From contig NZ_VRTT01000018.1 in assembly GCF_008017805.1 (NCBI RefSeq), forward strand, positions 46,172-110,171: 64,000 bases of DNA. Reading direction: 5' to 3'. The translations under genes were made by a program, and so were the position numbers. Numbering within the stretch: the stretch's first letter is position 1; each line of letters opens with the position of its first letter. Below are positions 36,606 through 45,077 of the stretch, one piece after another. The notes beneath the pieces are model-generated. The model was not told where the DNA came from. It searched no databases and saw only the letters and a list, made by a program, of their open reading frames with translations. Origin of the DNA: Paenibacillus sp. N3.4. GTDB lineage: Bacteria; Bacillota; Bacilli; Paenibacillales; NBRC-103111.

Positions 36606-37678
36606 GTGAATTCAGAAACTTTAGAACTTTTTCGGACATTGACGGAGCTGCAGGCAGCCCCAGGTTTTGAGCGAGATATTCGCCGGTTTGTACGGGGCGA
36701 ATTAGAAAAATACACAGACGAGTTCGTGCAGGATGGGCTCGGCAGCTTATTCGGTATCCTCCGCGGGGATGAAGCAGGCCCCAAAATCATGGTAGCTGGC
36801 CATTTCGATGAAGTGGGCTTCATCGTCAACGGCATTACCGATCATGGAACCATCAAGTTCCAGCCGCTCGGCGGCTGGTTCAGCCAAGTGCTGCCTGCGC
36901 AGCGCGTGCAGATCATGACCGATCAGGGGCCGATCATCGGTGTGATCGGCTCTGTTCCCGTGCACTTGCTGGACGAAGCGGCACGCAGCAAGCCCGCCGA
37001 CATCAAGTCGATGTACGTAGACATCGGCGCTGAAGATCGGGCCGATGCGCAGCGCATCGGCGTTCGCCTCGGGCAGCAGATCGTGCCGATCTGCCCGTTC
37101 ACTCCACTGGCCAATCCGAAACGGATTATGGCCAAAGCTTGGGACAATCGCTACGGCGTCGGCCTGGCGATTGAACTCATGAAGGAGCTTCACGGAACGA
37201 AGCTCCCGAATGTTCTGTACGCCGGTGCCACCGTACAGGAAGAGGTTGGCGCGCGCGGCGCCCGAACGGCGGCTCATCTCATCCAGCCGGACTTGTTCTA
37301 CGCGCTGGATGCCAGCGCCGCCGGTGATACGACCGGCGACCGTCAAGCCTTCGGGCAGCTCGGGCGCGGCGCGCTGCTGCGCATCTTCGACCCCACGATG
37401 ATTACCCACCGTGGGTTGGTTGAGTTCATCCTAGATACGGCCGAGACACATAGAATCCCGTATCAATACTTTATCTCCGCCGGCGAACGGATGCCGGACA
37501 AGTGCATCTACAAGGCAGCGGCATTCCTTCTGCCGTGATTGGCGTCTGCGCTCGCTATATTCATACCTCATCTTCCATTCTGCACGTAGATGACTATGCT
37601 GCTGCCAAGGAACTGCTCATTAAACTCGTGCAAGCGAGTGACCGCAGCACACTAAATACGATCTATGCGCAAGCATAA
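36606..37678 (+). pseudogene. M42-family metallo-aminopeptidase/glucanase, C-terminus frameshifted
   Basis: Family motifs are '[20 protein letters not shown]', the first metal His in '[11 protein letters not shown]', Asp in '[19 protein letters not shown]', the catalytic Glu pair in '[15 protein letters not shown]' and Asp in '[12 protein letters not shown]'. After 'YFISAG' the frame slips (missing G near 37485) and stops at 37538. The next frame continues '[20 protein letters not shown]', then '[28 protein letters not shown]' to the TAA at 37678, restoring the last metal His ('RYIHT') and a 357-residue length. GTG 36606 is the start, with AGGAA seven bases upstream. An assembly indel or a recent loss of function. 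Confidence 0.88.
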
Positions 37679-37684
37679 TTGTTC

Positions 37685-37713
37685 AACCCGCCATACATCG
37701 GCGGGTTTTTTAG
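37685..37713 (+). terminator. Intrinsic terminator after the M42 gene
   Basis: AACCCGCC and GGCGGGTT pair around a seven-base loop, followed by TTTT, seven bases after the restored stop codon. Its position supports the frameshift-corrected end of the gene. Confidence 0.88.
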
Positions 37714-37890
37714 CCTTCATCCTTCTATGCCCAAAACTTATCGAACAAAATCCCCTCAGACGCGTTTCGCATCCAGCCATTGGTAGGACCAACCACAAGC
37801 TCCTTCTTGCTATTAACGTAAATATAGAACTAATGTTCCAATTTATGGTATAATTAGCAAAAGAACTAGCGTATAGAAAGTAGGAACCTT

Positions 37891-38325
37891 ATGAAATATG
37901 TGATTCGCAAAGCAACATCCCAAGATACACAAGGTATTAGCTCGTTCGTTTCTGCTTGTACCGGCAAGGCCATATCCCCGCTTCATATTGAGAACAGACT
38001 ACATTTTATGCGTGATAATCCAGATGAATCTTTGTATGTTTATGAAGAGAAAAATCAGATTCTTGGAACGCTAAGTTTTCGGATTCGGCGCAGCAGCGAT
38101 ACGATTTTGAAATTTAGCGAGATCTCAGTTATTTCTAGTATAGTTCCGAATCACCGGCAAGCAGCAGCAGATAACTTAAAGAAATATGCAGAGCGGCTTA
38201 CCACTGAAAATGAGTGCTCAGGCATGTGGTGGATTGCCGGATCAGAAAAGAATAGTTCCCCTCCTGCAAATGAACCTATCGGCTTTCATGAGACCGGGTA
38301 CAAATTTGTCAAACGATTTTTATAA
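37891..38325 (+). CDS. GNAT-like acetyltransferase-fold protein
   Basis: The 144-residue protein reads like a divergent GNAT: 'YVIRKATSQDTQGISSFVSACTG' at the N-terminus, 'LYVYEEKNQILGTLSFRI' as beta strands, and 'SVISSIVPNHRQAAADNLKKYAERL' where the CoA-binding loop would be. The classical R/Q-x-x-G-x-G/A loop is not clear, so activity is uncertain. 'GFHETGYKFVKRF' closes the fold. GTAGGAACC precedes the ATG. Confidence 0.6.
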   Translation: MKYVIRKATSQDTQGISSFVSACTGKAISPLHIENRLHFMRDNPDESLYVYEEKNQILGTLSFRIRRSSDTILKFSEISVISSIVPNHRQAAADNLKKYAERLTTENECSGMWWIAGSEKNSSPPANEPIGFHETGYKFVKRFL

Positions 38326-38351
38326 CTATCTCAGCGAATGGAGTGTGTAGC

Positions 38352-38726
38352 ATGTCAACTGGATTTAATACGAATCCGTTTAGTGGGGGTCTCCTTTTTG
38401 GCACTATTTTTACAATCATCTTTCTTTTTATTATTGGTTTTATCCTTTTTATGATCATCAAAGGACTTATCACTTGGTCTTCGAATAACGCATCTCCCAT
38501 CCAATCCCGTAACTGTAAAGTTGTAACCAAAAGAATGAAAGTTTCGGGTGGCTCGGGAGAATCCAGCTCAAGCTCAAGTTATTATATTACTTTTGAATTT
38601 GAAGATCGCAGCCGGCTTGAATTAAGGGTTAGTAATGATCAATTTGGTTATATCGTAGAGGGGGATGAAGGTACACTTACTAATCAAGGCACTCGGTTTA
38701 AGCAATTCAACCGTATCATTTCCTAG
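38352..38726 (+). CDS. DUF2500-family membrane protein
   Basis: The protein of about 124 residues has one N-terminal hydrophobic span ('FGTIFTIIFLFIIGFILFMIIKG'), a short Ser-rich linker, and a beta domain with 'SYYITFEFEDRSRLELRVSNDQFGYIVEGDEGTLTNQGTRFKQF' (in parts), the DUF2500 (YhhM-like) signature. Function unknown. ATG 38352 is preferred over GTG 38343 because GGAG sits eight bases upstream of it. Confidence 0.82.
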   Translation: MSTGFNTNPFSGGLLFGTIFTIIFLFIIGFILFMIIKGLITWSSNNASPIQSRNCKVVTKRMKVSGGSGESSSSSSYYITFEFEDRSRLELRVSNDQFGYIVEGDEGTLTNQGTRFKQFNRIIS

Positions 38727-38940
38727 AAGTATAGAGGGGGAATAAAGTAACACATTCATGCATTAACGTGAAATCGTTAGACCTACTTGTCCAAAACACA
38801 AACTTCCTGTAGGCTGCTGCAGCTGCAACGCCAAGAAATTTCCTGCCAAATAGTCCATCATTCAGCATAAGGAACTATTGCAGAGGGGCTCTTGCAGAAA
38901 TATCTTCTAATAGTAAGGATACGTGAGTAAATCAATGGAA

Positions 38941-38970
38941 AAGTGTGACATTGCGAAAAAAATCACACTT
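38941..38970. promoter_or_regulatory. Inverted repeat upstream of the RNA candidate promoter
   Basis: AAGTGTGA and TCACACTT are perfect 8-bp inverted arms with a 14-base A-rich spacer, ending 18 bases before the -35 hexamer at 38989. A likely regulator-binding site. Its half-sites look Crp/Fnr-like (TGTGA/TCACA) but the spacing is not the usual six bases. Confidence 0.5.
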
Positions 38971-38988
38971 ATTTCAATAATCTGAATA

Positions 38989-39017
38989 TTTACAATATTT
39001 TAATAATCGTTTATATT
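38989..39017 (+). promoter_or_regulatory. Sigma-A-type promoter of the RNA candidate
   Basis: TTTACA (38989-38994) and TATATT (39012-39017) are separated by exactly 17 bases, one mismatch each from consensus. Transcription would start near 39024 and meets no substantial gene on this strand. Confidence 0.65.
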
Positions 39018-39023
39018 AGGTAT

Positions 39024-39405
39024 ACGCTCACTTGAAGGACAAGCCACACAGAAGGTGAGGCACCCGAATAGGAGCGCAGGATATTCTCGGTCACACGAAA
39101 GGGGATAGTCCAATGGACAATGTTAGCGAAACATGCCCACTTTTCCTTCCAACGTTGAAGATAAGGTGCGGGAACGAGCTTCGTTCATCGGGCATGTGGG
39201 AATCCAACCATGGTAAATGTGGTTAACGCGTTTATTCGAGGAAAGGATTCGTAATGGATTGGTTGTCAATTGAAAAGTCGTGTGTTTAAACTTAATTTGG
39301 AAACAACGCTAATTAATCGATCGGAGTGTGTTTGGTAACAATTGAATACGATAGGTGAACAGTAAGGACCTCCGGTTATCATGGATAAGCGGGGGTCCTA
39401 TTTGT
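39024..39405 (+). ncRNA. Candidate structured non-coding RNA
   Basis: Between a good promoter and a strong terminator lie about 340 bases with dense pairing potential and no long ORF. Elements: CCGAATA/TATTC-CGG hairpin (39063-39090 area), GTCC-AAT-GGAC (39108-39118), ATGTT-AGCGA-AACAT, a long-range 8-bp stem ACATGCCC/GGGCATGT that encloses GAACGA-GCT-TCGTTC. Segments GGTGAGGC-x-CC and CCAATGG faintly recall the M-box magnesium riboswitch, but the overall match is not convincing and no transporter gene follows. A 37-codon ORF (39113-39226) with a weak GGGGA site overlaps, so a leader peptide or small protein is the alternative. Confidence 0.5.
39366..39404 (+). terminator. Strong terminator ending the RNA candidate
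   Basis: GGACC-x-CCG-x-TTATC pairs with GATAA-x-CGG-x-GGTCC around an ATG loop, followed by TATTTGTGTT. The T tract supports use on the plus strand. Confidence 0.82.
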
Positions 39406-39434
39406 GTTCTACGATGACAATCCGTAAGTACTTT

Positions 39435-40565
39435 TTATTTCTCTATTGGGAATAGAACGGTAAAAATGGTCTTTTCCCCAACCTTGCTATCCACAGTAAT
39501 ATCCCCATGGTGCAGATCAATGATTTTCTTTACAATAGAAAGTCCAAGTCCGTTTCCGCCTGAAGTACGGTTTCTGGATTTATCTGCTTTATAAAAGCGT
39601 TCGAAGATATGCACCTGATCCTCTTCCGAAATACCCACTCCGTTGTTCGAAATCTGAACGATAACGTTCTTCTCATTGCTCGTAACCGAAACGCCTATAT
39701 GCCCAGCAATTGGCGTGAATTTAATCGCATTATGGATGAGGTTCGTCCAAACTTGACTGAGTAGATCCTCGTCTGCGTTCAGCGTAACCTCATTCAGATT
39801 AATATCCATCTCGAGCTCTTTATCCAACCACTGAGGTTCGCATGCCAGAATATGATTGCGCAGCTGCTTATCCAACCGGTAGTTTTTGGGCTCGAAGGGA
39901 TGATGCTGCGATTCTAATGATGTAAGCTTCAACAGGTTGTCACTCAACTTGGATAATCGTTTGCTTTCCGCTTCGATAATGTTCAAATAATGTTTGCGCT
40001 CTTCTATTGAAATCTGCTCATTCTGAAGAGCACGAGAGAATCCGCTAATCGAGGTGAGCGGCGATTGAATCTCATGGGATACGTTGGAGATAAACTCCTG
40101 CCTCATTTTCTCAAGCTGCCCCAACTCGACTGCCATATGGTTGATGGAATCAACAAGCTCTCCAAAAGGTCCGTTGTGAGGATTATTATCGACGGAGACA
40201 TTAAAATTCCCCCTAGACATACTGCGAATCGCGTCAATCATCGTCTGAAAAATTTCCATTTGCCTACCCTGGATGAATTTACCTAGAATCGTCATGGTCA
40301 ATCCCCAAAGAAATAAACCGCCGATGGAATTAATGAGTTGTCCGATAACCTCATAAGGACGTTTATCCATGTAGTTATACAGCCAGTTCGTTGCATAAAA
40401 AGAAACTAACCAATAAAAAACAACGAGTAAAAAGATACCTGCCCCAAATAAAAATCCACGAAATCGCTGCATGGGGGGCATCTTACTTTTGTTCTGATTT
40501 CTTCTGTTCGGAGTTCTTTGGTTGTGAGTTCTTCGGTTCTGAGTTCTTTTCTTCCTCTCCCTCAC
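39435..40565 (-). CDS. PhoR-type sensor histidine kinase with basic repeat N-terminus
   Basis: The 376-residue protein has two membrane spans with almost no extracellular loop ('FLFGAGIFLLVVFYWLVSF' and 'IGGLFLWGLTMTIL'), a HAMP domain, the phosphoacceptor box 'FISNVSHEIQSPLTSISGF' and an ATPase domain with 'VQISNNGVGI' and 'RTSGGNGLGLSIVKKI'. The first 27 residues are an Arg/Asn-rich repeat (RTQNR, RTHNQ, RTPNR, RNQNK). GTG 40565 overlaps the regulator stop by four bases (GTGA), which supports the long N-terminus. The lack of an external domain suggests sensing in the membrane or through a partner. Confidence 0.92.
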   Translation of the reverse strand: MRERKKRTQNRRTHNQRTPNRRNQNKSKMPPMQRFRGFLFGAGIFLLVVFYWLVSFYATNWLYNYMDKRPYEVIGQLINSIGGLFLWGLTMTILGKFIQGRQMEIFQTMIDAIRSMSRGNFNVSVDNNPHNGPFGELVDSINHMAVELGQLEKMRQEFISNVSHEIQSPLTSISGFSRALQNEQISIEERKHYLNIIEAESKRLSKLSDNLLKLTSLESQHHPFEPKNYRLDKQLRNHILACEPQWLDKELEMDINLNEVTLNADEDLLSQVWTNLIHNAIKFTPIAGHIGVSVTSNEKNVIVQISNNGVGISEEDQVHIFERFYKADKSRNRTSGGNGLGLSIVKKIIDLHHGDITVDSKVGEKTIFTVLFPIEK

Positions 40566-41254
40566 GTTCGCAGCACCTCCATCCGGTAGCCTAATCCGCG
40601 AATCGTAGAAATTCGGAAGGCATGCCGTTCCTCCGGAAATCGCTCTCTTAAACGATTGATGTGAACATCTACCGTGCGTTCATTCCCCTCATAATCGAAG
40701 CCCCAAATCTGCTCGATTAGCTGGTCACGCGAAAAGGTTTTTCCGGTGTAACTGGCCAGCTTATAAAGCAGCTCAAATTCTTTGAGCGGCAAGGTCACAT
40801 TTTCTGAGCCTACGGTTACTTCATAGGTTTTACGGTTCATCGTTAGGTCTCCAACCTGTACCGTCTGGGATGAAGCTATCTTATAGCGTTTGAGCAGTGC
40901 CCTTACACGCATAGCCAGCTCCATAGGCTCGAATGGCTTGACGAGGTAGTCATCCGTTCCCAGTTCGAAGCCTTTGACCTTCTGGGAGGTCTCTCCCTTG
41001 GCCGTAAGCATAAGCAGCGGAAAATCATAATGCTCCCGCAGCTCTTTGCATAGCTCCCACCCATCCATATTCGGCATCATAATATCCATGATGACCATAT
41101 CCACTTGGGTGGTTTCTAATAAGCGGAGAGCTTCTACACCGTCGGAAGCCTCAACCACATCGAAGCCCTCGCTGCGCATGAAGACACTGACCAGTTCACG
41201 AATATAAGGATCATCGTCGACAATTAATAGGGGAGCCATCTGCATACGCCTCAT
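40562..41254 (-). CDS. OmpR/PhoB-family response regulator
   Basis: The 230-residue protein has a receiver domain (acidic 'IVDDDPYI', phosphoacceptor in 'MVIMDIMMPNMDGW', Lys in 'YLVKPFEPMELAMR') and a C-terminal winged helix ('LPLKEFELLYKLASYTGKTFSRDQLIEQIWGFDYEGNERTVDVHINRLRE' in parts). ATG 41254 or the in-frame ATG 41242 may be the start. It is translationally coupled to the kinase downstream. Targets not visible. Confidence 0.94.
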   Translation of the reverse strand: MRRMQMAPLLIVDDDPYIRELVSVFMRSEGFDVVEASDGVEALRLLETTQVDMVIMDIMMPNMDGWELCKELREHYDFPLLMLTAKGETSQKVKGFELGTDDYLVKPFEPMELAMRVRALLKRYKIASSQTVQVGDLTMNRKTYEVTVGSENVTLPLKEFELLYKLASYTGKTFSRDQLIEQIWGFDYEGNERTVDVHINRLRERFPEERHAFRISTIRGLGYRMEVLRT

Positions 41255-41415
41255 TTCTCGAATATCGGATTTAGTTTGACATCGTACCGCGTCTGTTTAG
41301 AGCAGCAGATATGCCGTTTCTTCAATGAAATAAGCATAAGCGATTTATATAAACCTAATGTAAACGGAAGACAGATAACGTTTCTCCAGCTCGTACTTTT
41401 TTTGGGAATCGATTT

Positions 41416-42018
41416 ATGTTACATTTTTTAGGAAGATACTGGGGGCAACTCATTTTCAGTATACGCAGCTTAGATCCGAACCCCCCCCCGCATACATACT
41501 CCTTCAGTGAGGTGGATTTCCAAACGATGCTGAACCCTACTTACGATGACTTTACAAAGCTTTCAACCCCAGATGCCGAATCGGCCTTTCAACAAGAGGT
41601 TCATACCGAGGGATATGCCGGGTTTCGCCGACTTTTAGATGGCCTTACAGAGGCGATTAAAGCAGCAATGGACATGGACATCGAAAGCCTTGAGCATGCG
41701 CTGGAGAAATCTGGCCGACTGTTTCAAGAGCCTGTCATTTTCAGCCCGTCCTATGCACGTGTTTGGCAAGAGCTCCATGCCACCTTAGCTTCAAAAAAAT
41801 ATGTATTGCAGACAATTCCCCTCTCGGATCGTGCAGGAGAATGGCAAGTGATTATGGATAATCCCGGGGCTGTGCAGGAGGTAGTCTGTTACCCTGGACT
41901 GGCGTTCTGCGACGCGGCCTATTTATATGCGTATTTTCGGCCGCAGCTGGAAAAATCGGAGTATATTCGTTTGCAAAAAATTGTCACGCTCATACAGGAC
42001 CTCGGCAGCGAAGGATAA
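41416..42018 (+). CDS. Hypothetical protein with a nine-C tract near its start
   Basis: I do not recognise the family of this protein of up to 200 residues. It is soluble and mixed alpha/beta, with 'FRRLLDGLTEAIKAAMDMDIESLEHALEKSGRLFQEPVIF' (in parts) in the middle and 'LAFCDAAYLYAYFRPQLEK' near the end. The N-terminus is doubtful: ATG 41416 has no ribosome binding site, and a run of nine C (about 41481-41489) lies in the frame; the region after it (from 'FQTMLNPTYDDF') looks more protein-like, so the true start may be downstream or the C tract may vary in length. It ends ten bases before the convergent PadR gene. Confidence 0.6.
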   Translation: MLHFLGRYWGQLIFSIRSLDPNPPPHTYSFSEVDFQTMLNPTYDDFTKLSTPDAESAFQQEVHTEGYAGFRRLLDGLTEAIKAAMDMDIESLEHALEKSGRLFQEPVIFSPSYARVWQELHATLASKKYVLQTIPLSDRAGEWQVIMDNPGAVQEVVCYPGLAFCDAAYLYAYFRPQLEKSEYIRLQKIVTLIQDLGSEG

Positions 42019-42027
42019 GCTTCTAGC

Positions 42028-42567
42028 TTATCTTAGCTTCGATTTCATCCACTGACACCATTCCAAATCTGCCTTCACTTTCCCCCGCGCTTTCCCTATT
42101 AATAAATAAATTCCAAATAAAGGATCTTCAAGACTCAATTCCTCCAGCGGCTTCGAACTGTCATTCTTCAACTGTTCAAACGAGAGTGCGAATTTCTCCA
42201 TCTTCTTTTTATAGTAATTCTCACGGTCAAGCAGCACTTTAAGCGCTTGACCTTTGTCTACAAGTCCAATGCAATACACCTTGAGAGCAAACTCATCTCT
42301 GAGTACAGGCTCATCGGTCGGCATAACCATCCATTCCCGCAGGGCATCTTCTCCGAGGCTTGTTAATGAATATACTTTTTTATCCGGCTTGTCCGATTGT
42401 GGGACATGAACGAATTGAACGTATCCGTTCTGCTCCAATCGGGCGAGGAGAGGATAAATTTGGCTGTGCTTCGCTGGCCAGAAGGGCTGGATGTGCAGCA
42501 TCAACTCATAACCGGTTCGTGAACCTCTTGTCAACAAACTTAATAATCCATATGAAAGGGTATTCAT
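42028..42567 (-). CDS. PadR-family transcriptional regulator
   Basis: The 179-residue protein has the PadR winged helix ('GLLSLLTRGSRTGYELMLHIQPFWPAKHSQIYPLLARLEQNGYV' in parts, wing with 'KKVYSLTSLGEDALREWM') and a C-terminal coiled-coil dimerisation domain (Vir_act_alpha_C type, 'LLDRENYYKKKMEKF'). AAAGGAGT precedes the ATG. It is divergent from an MFS exporter gene with a PadR-type operator in between, a typical drug- or phenolic-responsive pair. Confidence 0.94.
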   Translation of the reverse strand: MNTLSYGLLSLLTRGSRTGYELMLHIQPFWPAKHSQIYPLLARLEQNGYVQFVHVPQSDKPDKKVYSLTSLGEDALREWMVMPTDEPVLRDEFALKVYCIGLVDKGQALKVLLDRENYYKKKMEKFALSFEQLKNDSSKPLEELSLEDPLFGIYLLIGKARGKVKADLEWCQWMKSKLR

Positions 42568-42580
42568 GGTACTCCTTTGT

Positions 42581-42598
42581 TATGTCACAATTGACATA
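42581..42598. promoter_or_regulatory. PadR operator (ATGT-N8-ACAT)
   Basis: TATGTCACAATTGACATA has 7-bp inverted arms and fits the PadR box ATGT-N8-ACAT exactly. It lies 14 bases upstream of the padR start, overlapping its promoter region, in the intergenic space shared with the exporter. Confidence 0.75.
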
Positions 42599-42684
42599 TT
42601 AACTGCATTGGTAGTATGATAATTTACATTCAAATTATAGAGAATCCAGCGAATAAGATCAATGGATGAAGTGGAGGCATTACC

Positions 42685-44157
42685 TTGAGTAAGGATGATT
42701 TACAGCAAGTACGCTTTTGGCCTATCATGATTGCTATCTTTTTTGGATCGTTTGTATCCATTTTGAGTATGAGCACCATAAATATTGCCATACCGATTTT
42801 GAGTGACCATTTTCACACCGATTTAAGTAAGATTCAATGGACAATCACCGGCTTCATGCTCGCCAGCGGTACGATTGCTCCAATTACTGGATATCTTGGA
42901 GAACGATTCAGTTATAAGCGTCTTTATGCGCTTGCGCTAGTCGGCTTTACTGTTTTTTCCTTCTTATGCGCAATTGCTTGGGACGCACCTTCTCTCATCG
43001 CATTCCGTATTATACAAGGTGCTTTCAGCGGACTTATTATGCCGGCAACAATGACTATTGTCTACCAGGTTATTCCGCGCGATAAGCAGCCGATTGCGAT
43101 CTCGCTCTGGTCCTTGTCTGCCATGATGGCTCCTGCAATTGGACCTACGTTAAGCGGTTGGTTATTGCAAAATTGGAGCTGGCACTGGTTGTTCCTGATG
43201 AACGTGCCGGTCGGTATAGTCGCTATCATTCTTGTTATGAAGCTTATTCCGTTCTACCGCTTATCGGTTCCCAAGAAGTTCGATCTTATCGGGCTGGTAA
43301 CCGTCGTAACGAGCAGTCTTTCCTTACTTGTTGCTTTCTCTCAAGGTCATGCTTGGGGCTGGACATCTGGTAAAGTTATCGGCCTGTTCGCATTAGGTAT
43401 CGTGATCTTGCTCCTCTTCATCTGGAGAGAGCTAAGTGTAGAGACGCCGCTGTTGAACATTCGTGTCTTGAAAAACTCACGGTATACACTCACCCTCATT
43501 ATTTCGAGTATCGTTACCATTAGTTTGTACTCAGGGACTTTTTTGACCCCTATTTTCCTGCAAAATATTCAGCATGTTACCCCGCTGGATACCGGTCTAA
43601 TCCTGCTCCCAGCTTCGCTTGTCATGGCGCTAAGCATGCCGATTGTCGGCAAGCTGTATGGGATTGTGGGTCCACGTGTTTTGATGTTTAGCGGTATTGC
43701 CTTAATTGCGCTCGGTACCTTAACGCTCAGTTGGTTAAGCGTAGATGTTTCCCGTGGGTATATTGTGTTCTGGATGATCATTCGGAACCTTGGGATCGCT
43801 CTTGCTACTATGCCTTCAAGCAATGCAGGTATGGAACAAATTCCAAGAACGATGTCAGGTCATGCCACGTCCATCAGCAACTGGGTACGTAATGTCTTTG
43901 GTTCCTTTGCGATTGCCCTCTTTACTTCCGTGCTTTCCTCAAAAACAGCCACACATGTAACGGACTTGGCTAGCGGTGGGTTGAAAGACAAAGCACAAAT
44001 CGGGATGCTATCGTTCACGATGAGTGTCAACGATGTGTACTTACTGGCTACATTCATCGTACTTGTGGCCTTGCCACTGACGTTGTTTGTGCGAAAACGC
44101 AAAGTGGAAGCAGCTCCTTCCACACCCGTTGTTACAGCCAAAACAGCTGAACAATAA
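42685..44157 (+). CDS. DHA2-family MFS multidrug exporter (EmrB/QacA-like)
   Basis: The 490-residue protein has about 14 membrane segments. Motif A-like 'GYLGERFSYKRLY', motif C-like 'MAPAIGPTLSGWLLQNWSWHWLFLMNVPVG' (in parts) and 'SISNWVRNVFGSFAIALFTSVLS' are typical of proton-driven DHA2 drug exporters. The TTG start is eight bases after GGAGG. It is the likely target of the divergent PadR repressor. A bidirectional terminator follows. Confidence 0.94.
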   Translation: MSKDDLQQVRFWPIMIAIFFGSFVSILSMSTINIAIPILSDHFHTDLSKIQWTITGFMLASGTIAPITGYLGERFSYKRLYALALVGFTVFSFLCAIAWDAPSLIAFRIIQGAFSGLIMPATMTIVYQVIPRDKQPIAISLWSLSAMMAPAIGPTLSGWLLQNWSWHWLFLMNVPVGIVAIILVMKLIPFYRLSVPKKFDLIGLVTVVTSSLSLLVAFSQGHAWGWTSGKVIGLFALGIVILLLFIWRELSVETPLLNIRVLKNSRYTLTLIISSIVTISLYSGTFLTPIFLQNIQHVTPLDTGLILLPASLVMALSMPIVGKLYGIVGPRVLMFSGIALIALGTLTLSWLSVDVSRGYIVFWMIIRNLGIALATMPSSNAGMEQIPRTMSGHATSISNWVRNVFGSFAIALFTSVLSSKTATHVTDLASGGLKDKAQIGMLSFTMSVNDVYLLATFIVLVALPLTLFVRKRKVEAAPSTPVVTAKTAEQ

Positions 44158-44193
44158 AGAAGTTTAGCCTCAACTTTCACGTAATATTTGGAT

Positions 44194-44242
44194 AAAAAAG
44201 AACCTTCAGCTCCACTTTTATAGTGGTTTTGAAGGTTCTTTT
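44194..44242. terminator. Bidirectional terminator between exporter and ABC genes
   Basis: GAACCTTCA and TGAAGGTTC arms enclose a CCACT/AGTGG inner stem, with A6 on one side and TTTT on the other. It separates the convergent MFS and ABC ATPase genes. Confidence 0.88.
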
Positions 44243-44282
44243 GCACATGTTATGGAATTGTCTGATAAATGATATCTACGAA

Positions 44283-45077
44283 TTACCCCAGCACCACACG
44301 GTCATCCGCCAGCTTATTCCCGCTGATTTGCTCGAACTCACCGAGCAATTGCTCGACGGTCAGATGTTTTTTTCGTTCCTCATTGACATCAAGGATGATG
44401 CGGCCTTTATCCATCATGATAAGCCGGTTGCCTAGGCGAATCGCCTGTTCCATATTGTGCGTAACCATCAGCGTGGTTAGCTTCATCTCGCGGACGATAT
44501 CCTCCGTGAGTCTTGTAATCAACTCTGCGCGCGAAGGATCGAGCGCGGCGGTGTGCTCATCAAGCAGCAGGATCTGCGGCTTCGTGAACGTCGCCATCAA
44601 TAGACTAAGCGCTTGACGCTCTCCGCCGGAGAGCATGCCTACCTTCGCGCGCAGACGGTCTTCCAAGCCAATGCCTAGGCGGTGCAGCTGCTCTAGGAAC
44701 ACCTTGCGCTTGCGCATGGTAACACCAAAGTTCAGTCCGCGTTTCTTGCCGCGGGCATAGGCCATGGCAAGATTCTCCTCGATGGTCATTCGAGGCGCCG
44801 TCCCCGCCATAGGGTCTTGGAATACGCGGCCGATCCACCGGCTGCGCTCGTACTCAGGCAAGTCATGGATGATCTCGCCGCCAATACGCACTTCGCCGGC
44901 ATCCGGTGTCATGACGCCGGAGATAATATTCATGAGCGTTGATTTACCCGCGCCATTACTTCCGATTACCGTAACGAAGTCGCCCGGCATCAGGTTCAAG
45001 TTAATGCCAATCAAGGCGATTTTCTCATCCGCCGAGCCAGGGTTGAATAATTTGGAAACATTGGAGAGTTGAAGCAT
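44283..45077 (-). CDS. ABC transporter ATP-binding protein (TrpZ-like)
   Basis: The 264-residue ATPase has Walker A 'GSNGAGKST', Q loop 'VFQDPMAGTAPRMTIEENLA', signature 'LSGGERQALSLLMA', Walker B 'ILLLDEHTAALDP' and switch His in 'LMVTHNMEQAIRLG'. It is one of three genes for an importer of the ABC_sub_bind type (TrpXYZ-like). Its ATG shares a base with the permease stop (TGATG), showing coupling. Confidence 0.93.
   Translation of the reverse strand: MLQLSNVSKLFNPGSADEKIALIGINLNLMPGDFVTVIGSNGAGKSTLMNIISGVMTPDAGEVRIGGEIIHDLPEYERSRWIGRVFQDPMAGTAPRMTIEENLAMAYARGKKRGLNFGVTMRKRKVFLEQLHRLGIGLEDRLRAKVGMLSGGERQALSLLMATFTKPQILLLDEHTAALDPSRAELITRLTEDIVREMKLTTLMVTHNMEQAIRLGNRLIMMDKGRIILDVNEERKKHLTVEQLLGEFEQISGNKLADDRVVLG

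Noticed and set aside
36747..37409. Long minus-strand ORF (220 codons)
   Set aside because: It mirrors the GC-rich part of the M42 gene, whose motifs are clearly conserved on the plus strand.
39024..39405. M-box, T-box or RNase P RNA
   Set aside because: Only short segments recall the M-box; conserved cores of RNase P, tmRNA or T-box are absent and no downstream gene is controlled. Left as an unclassified candidate.
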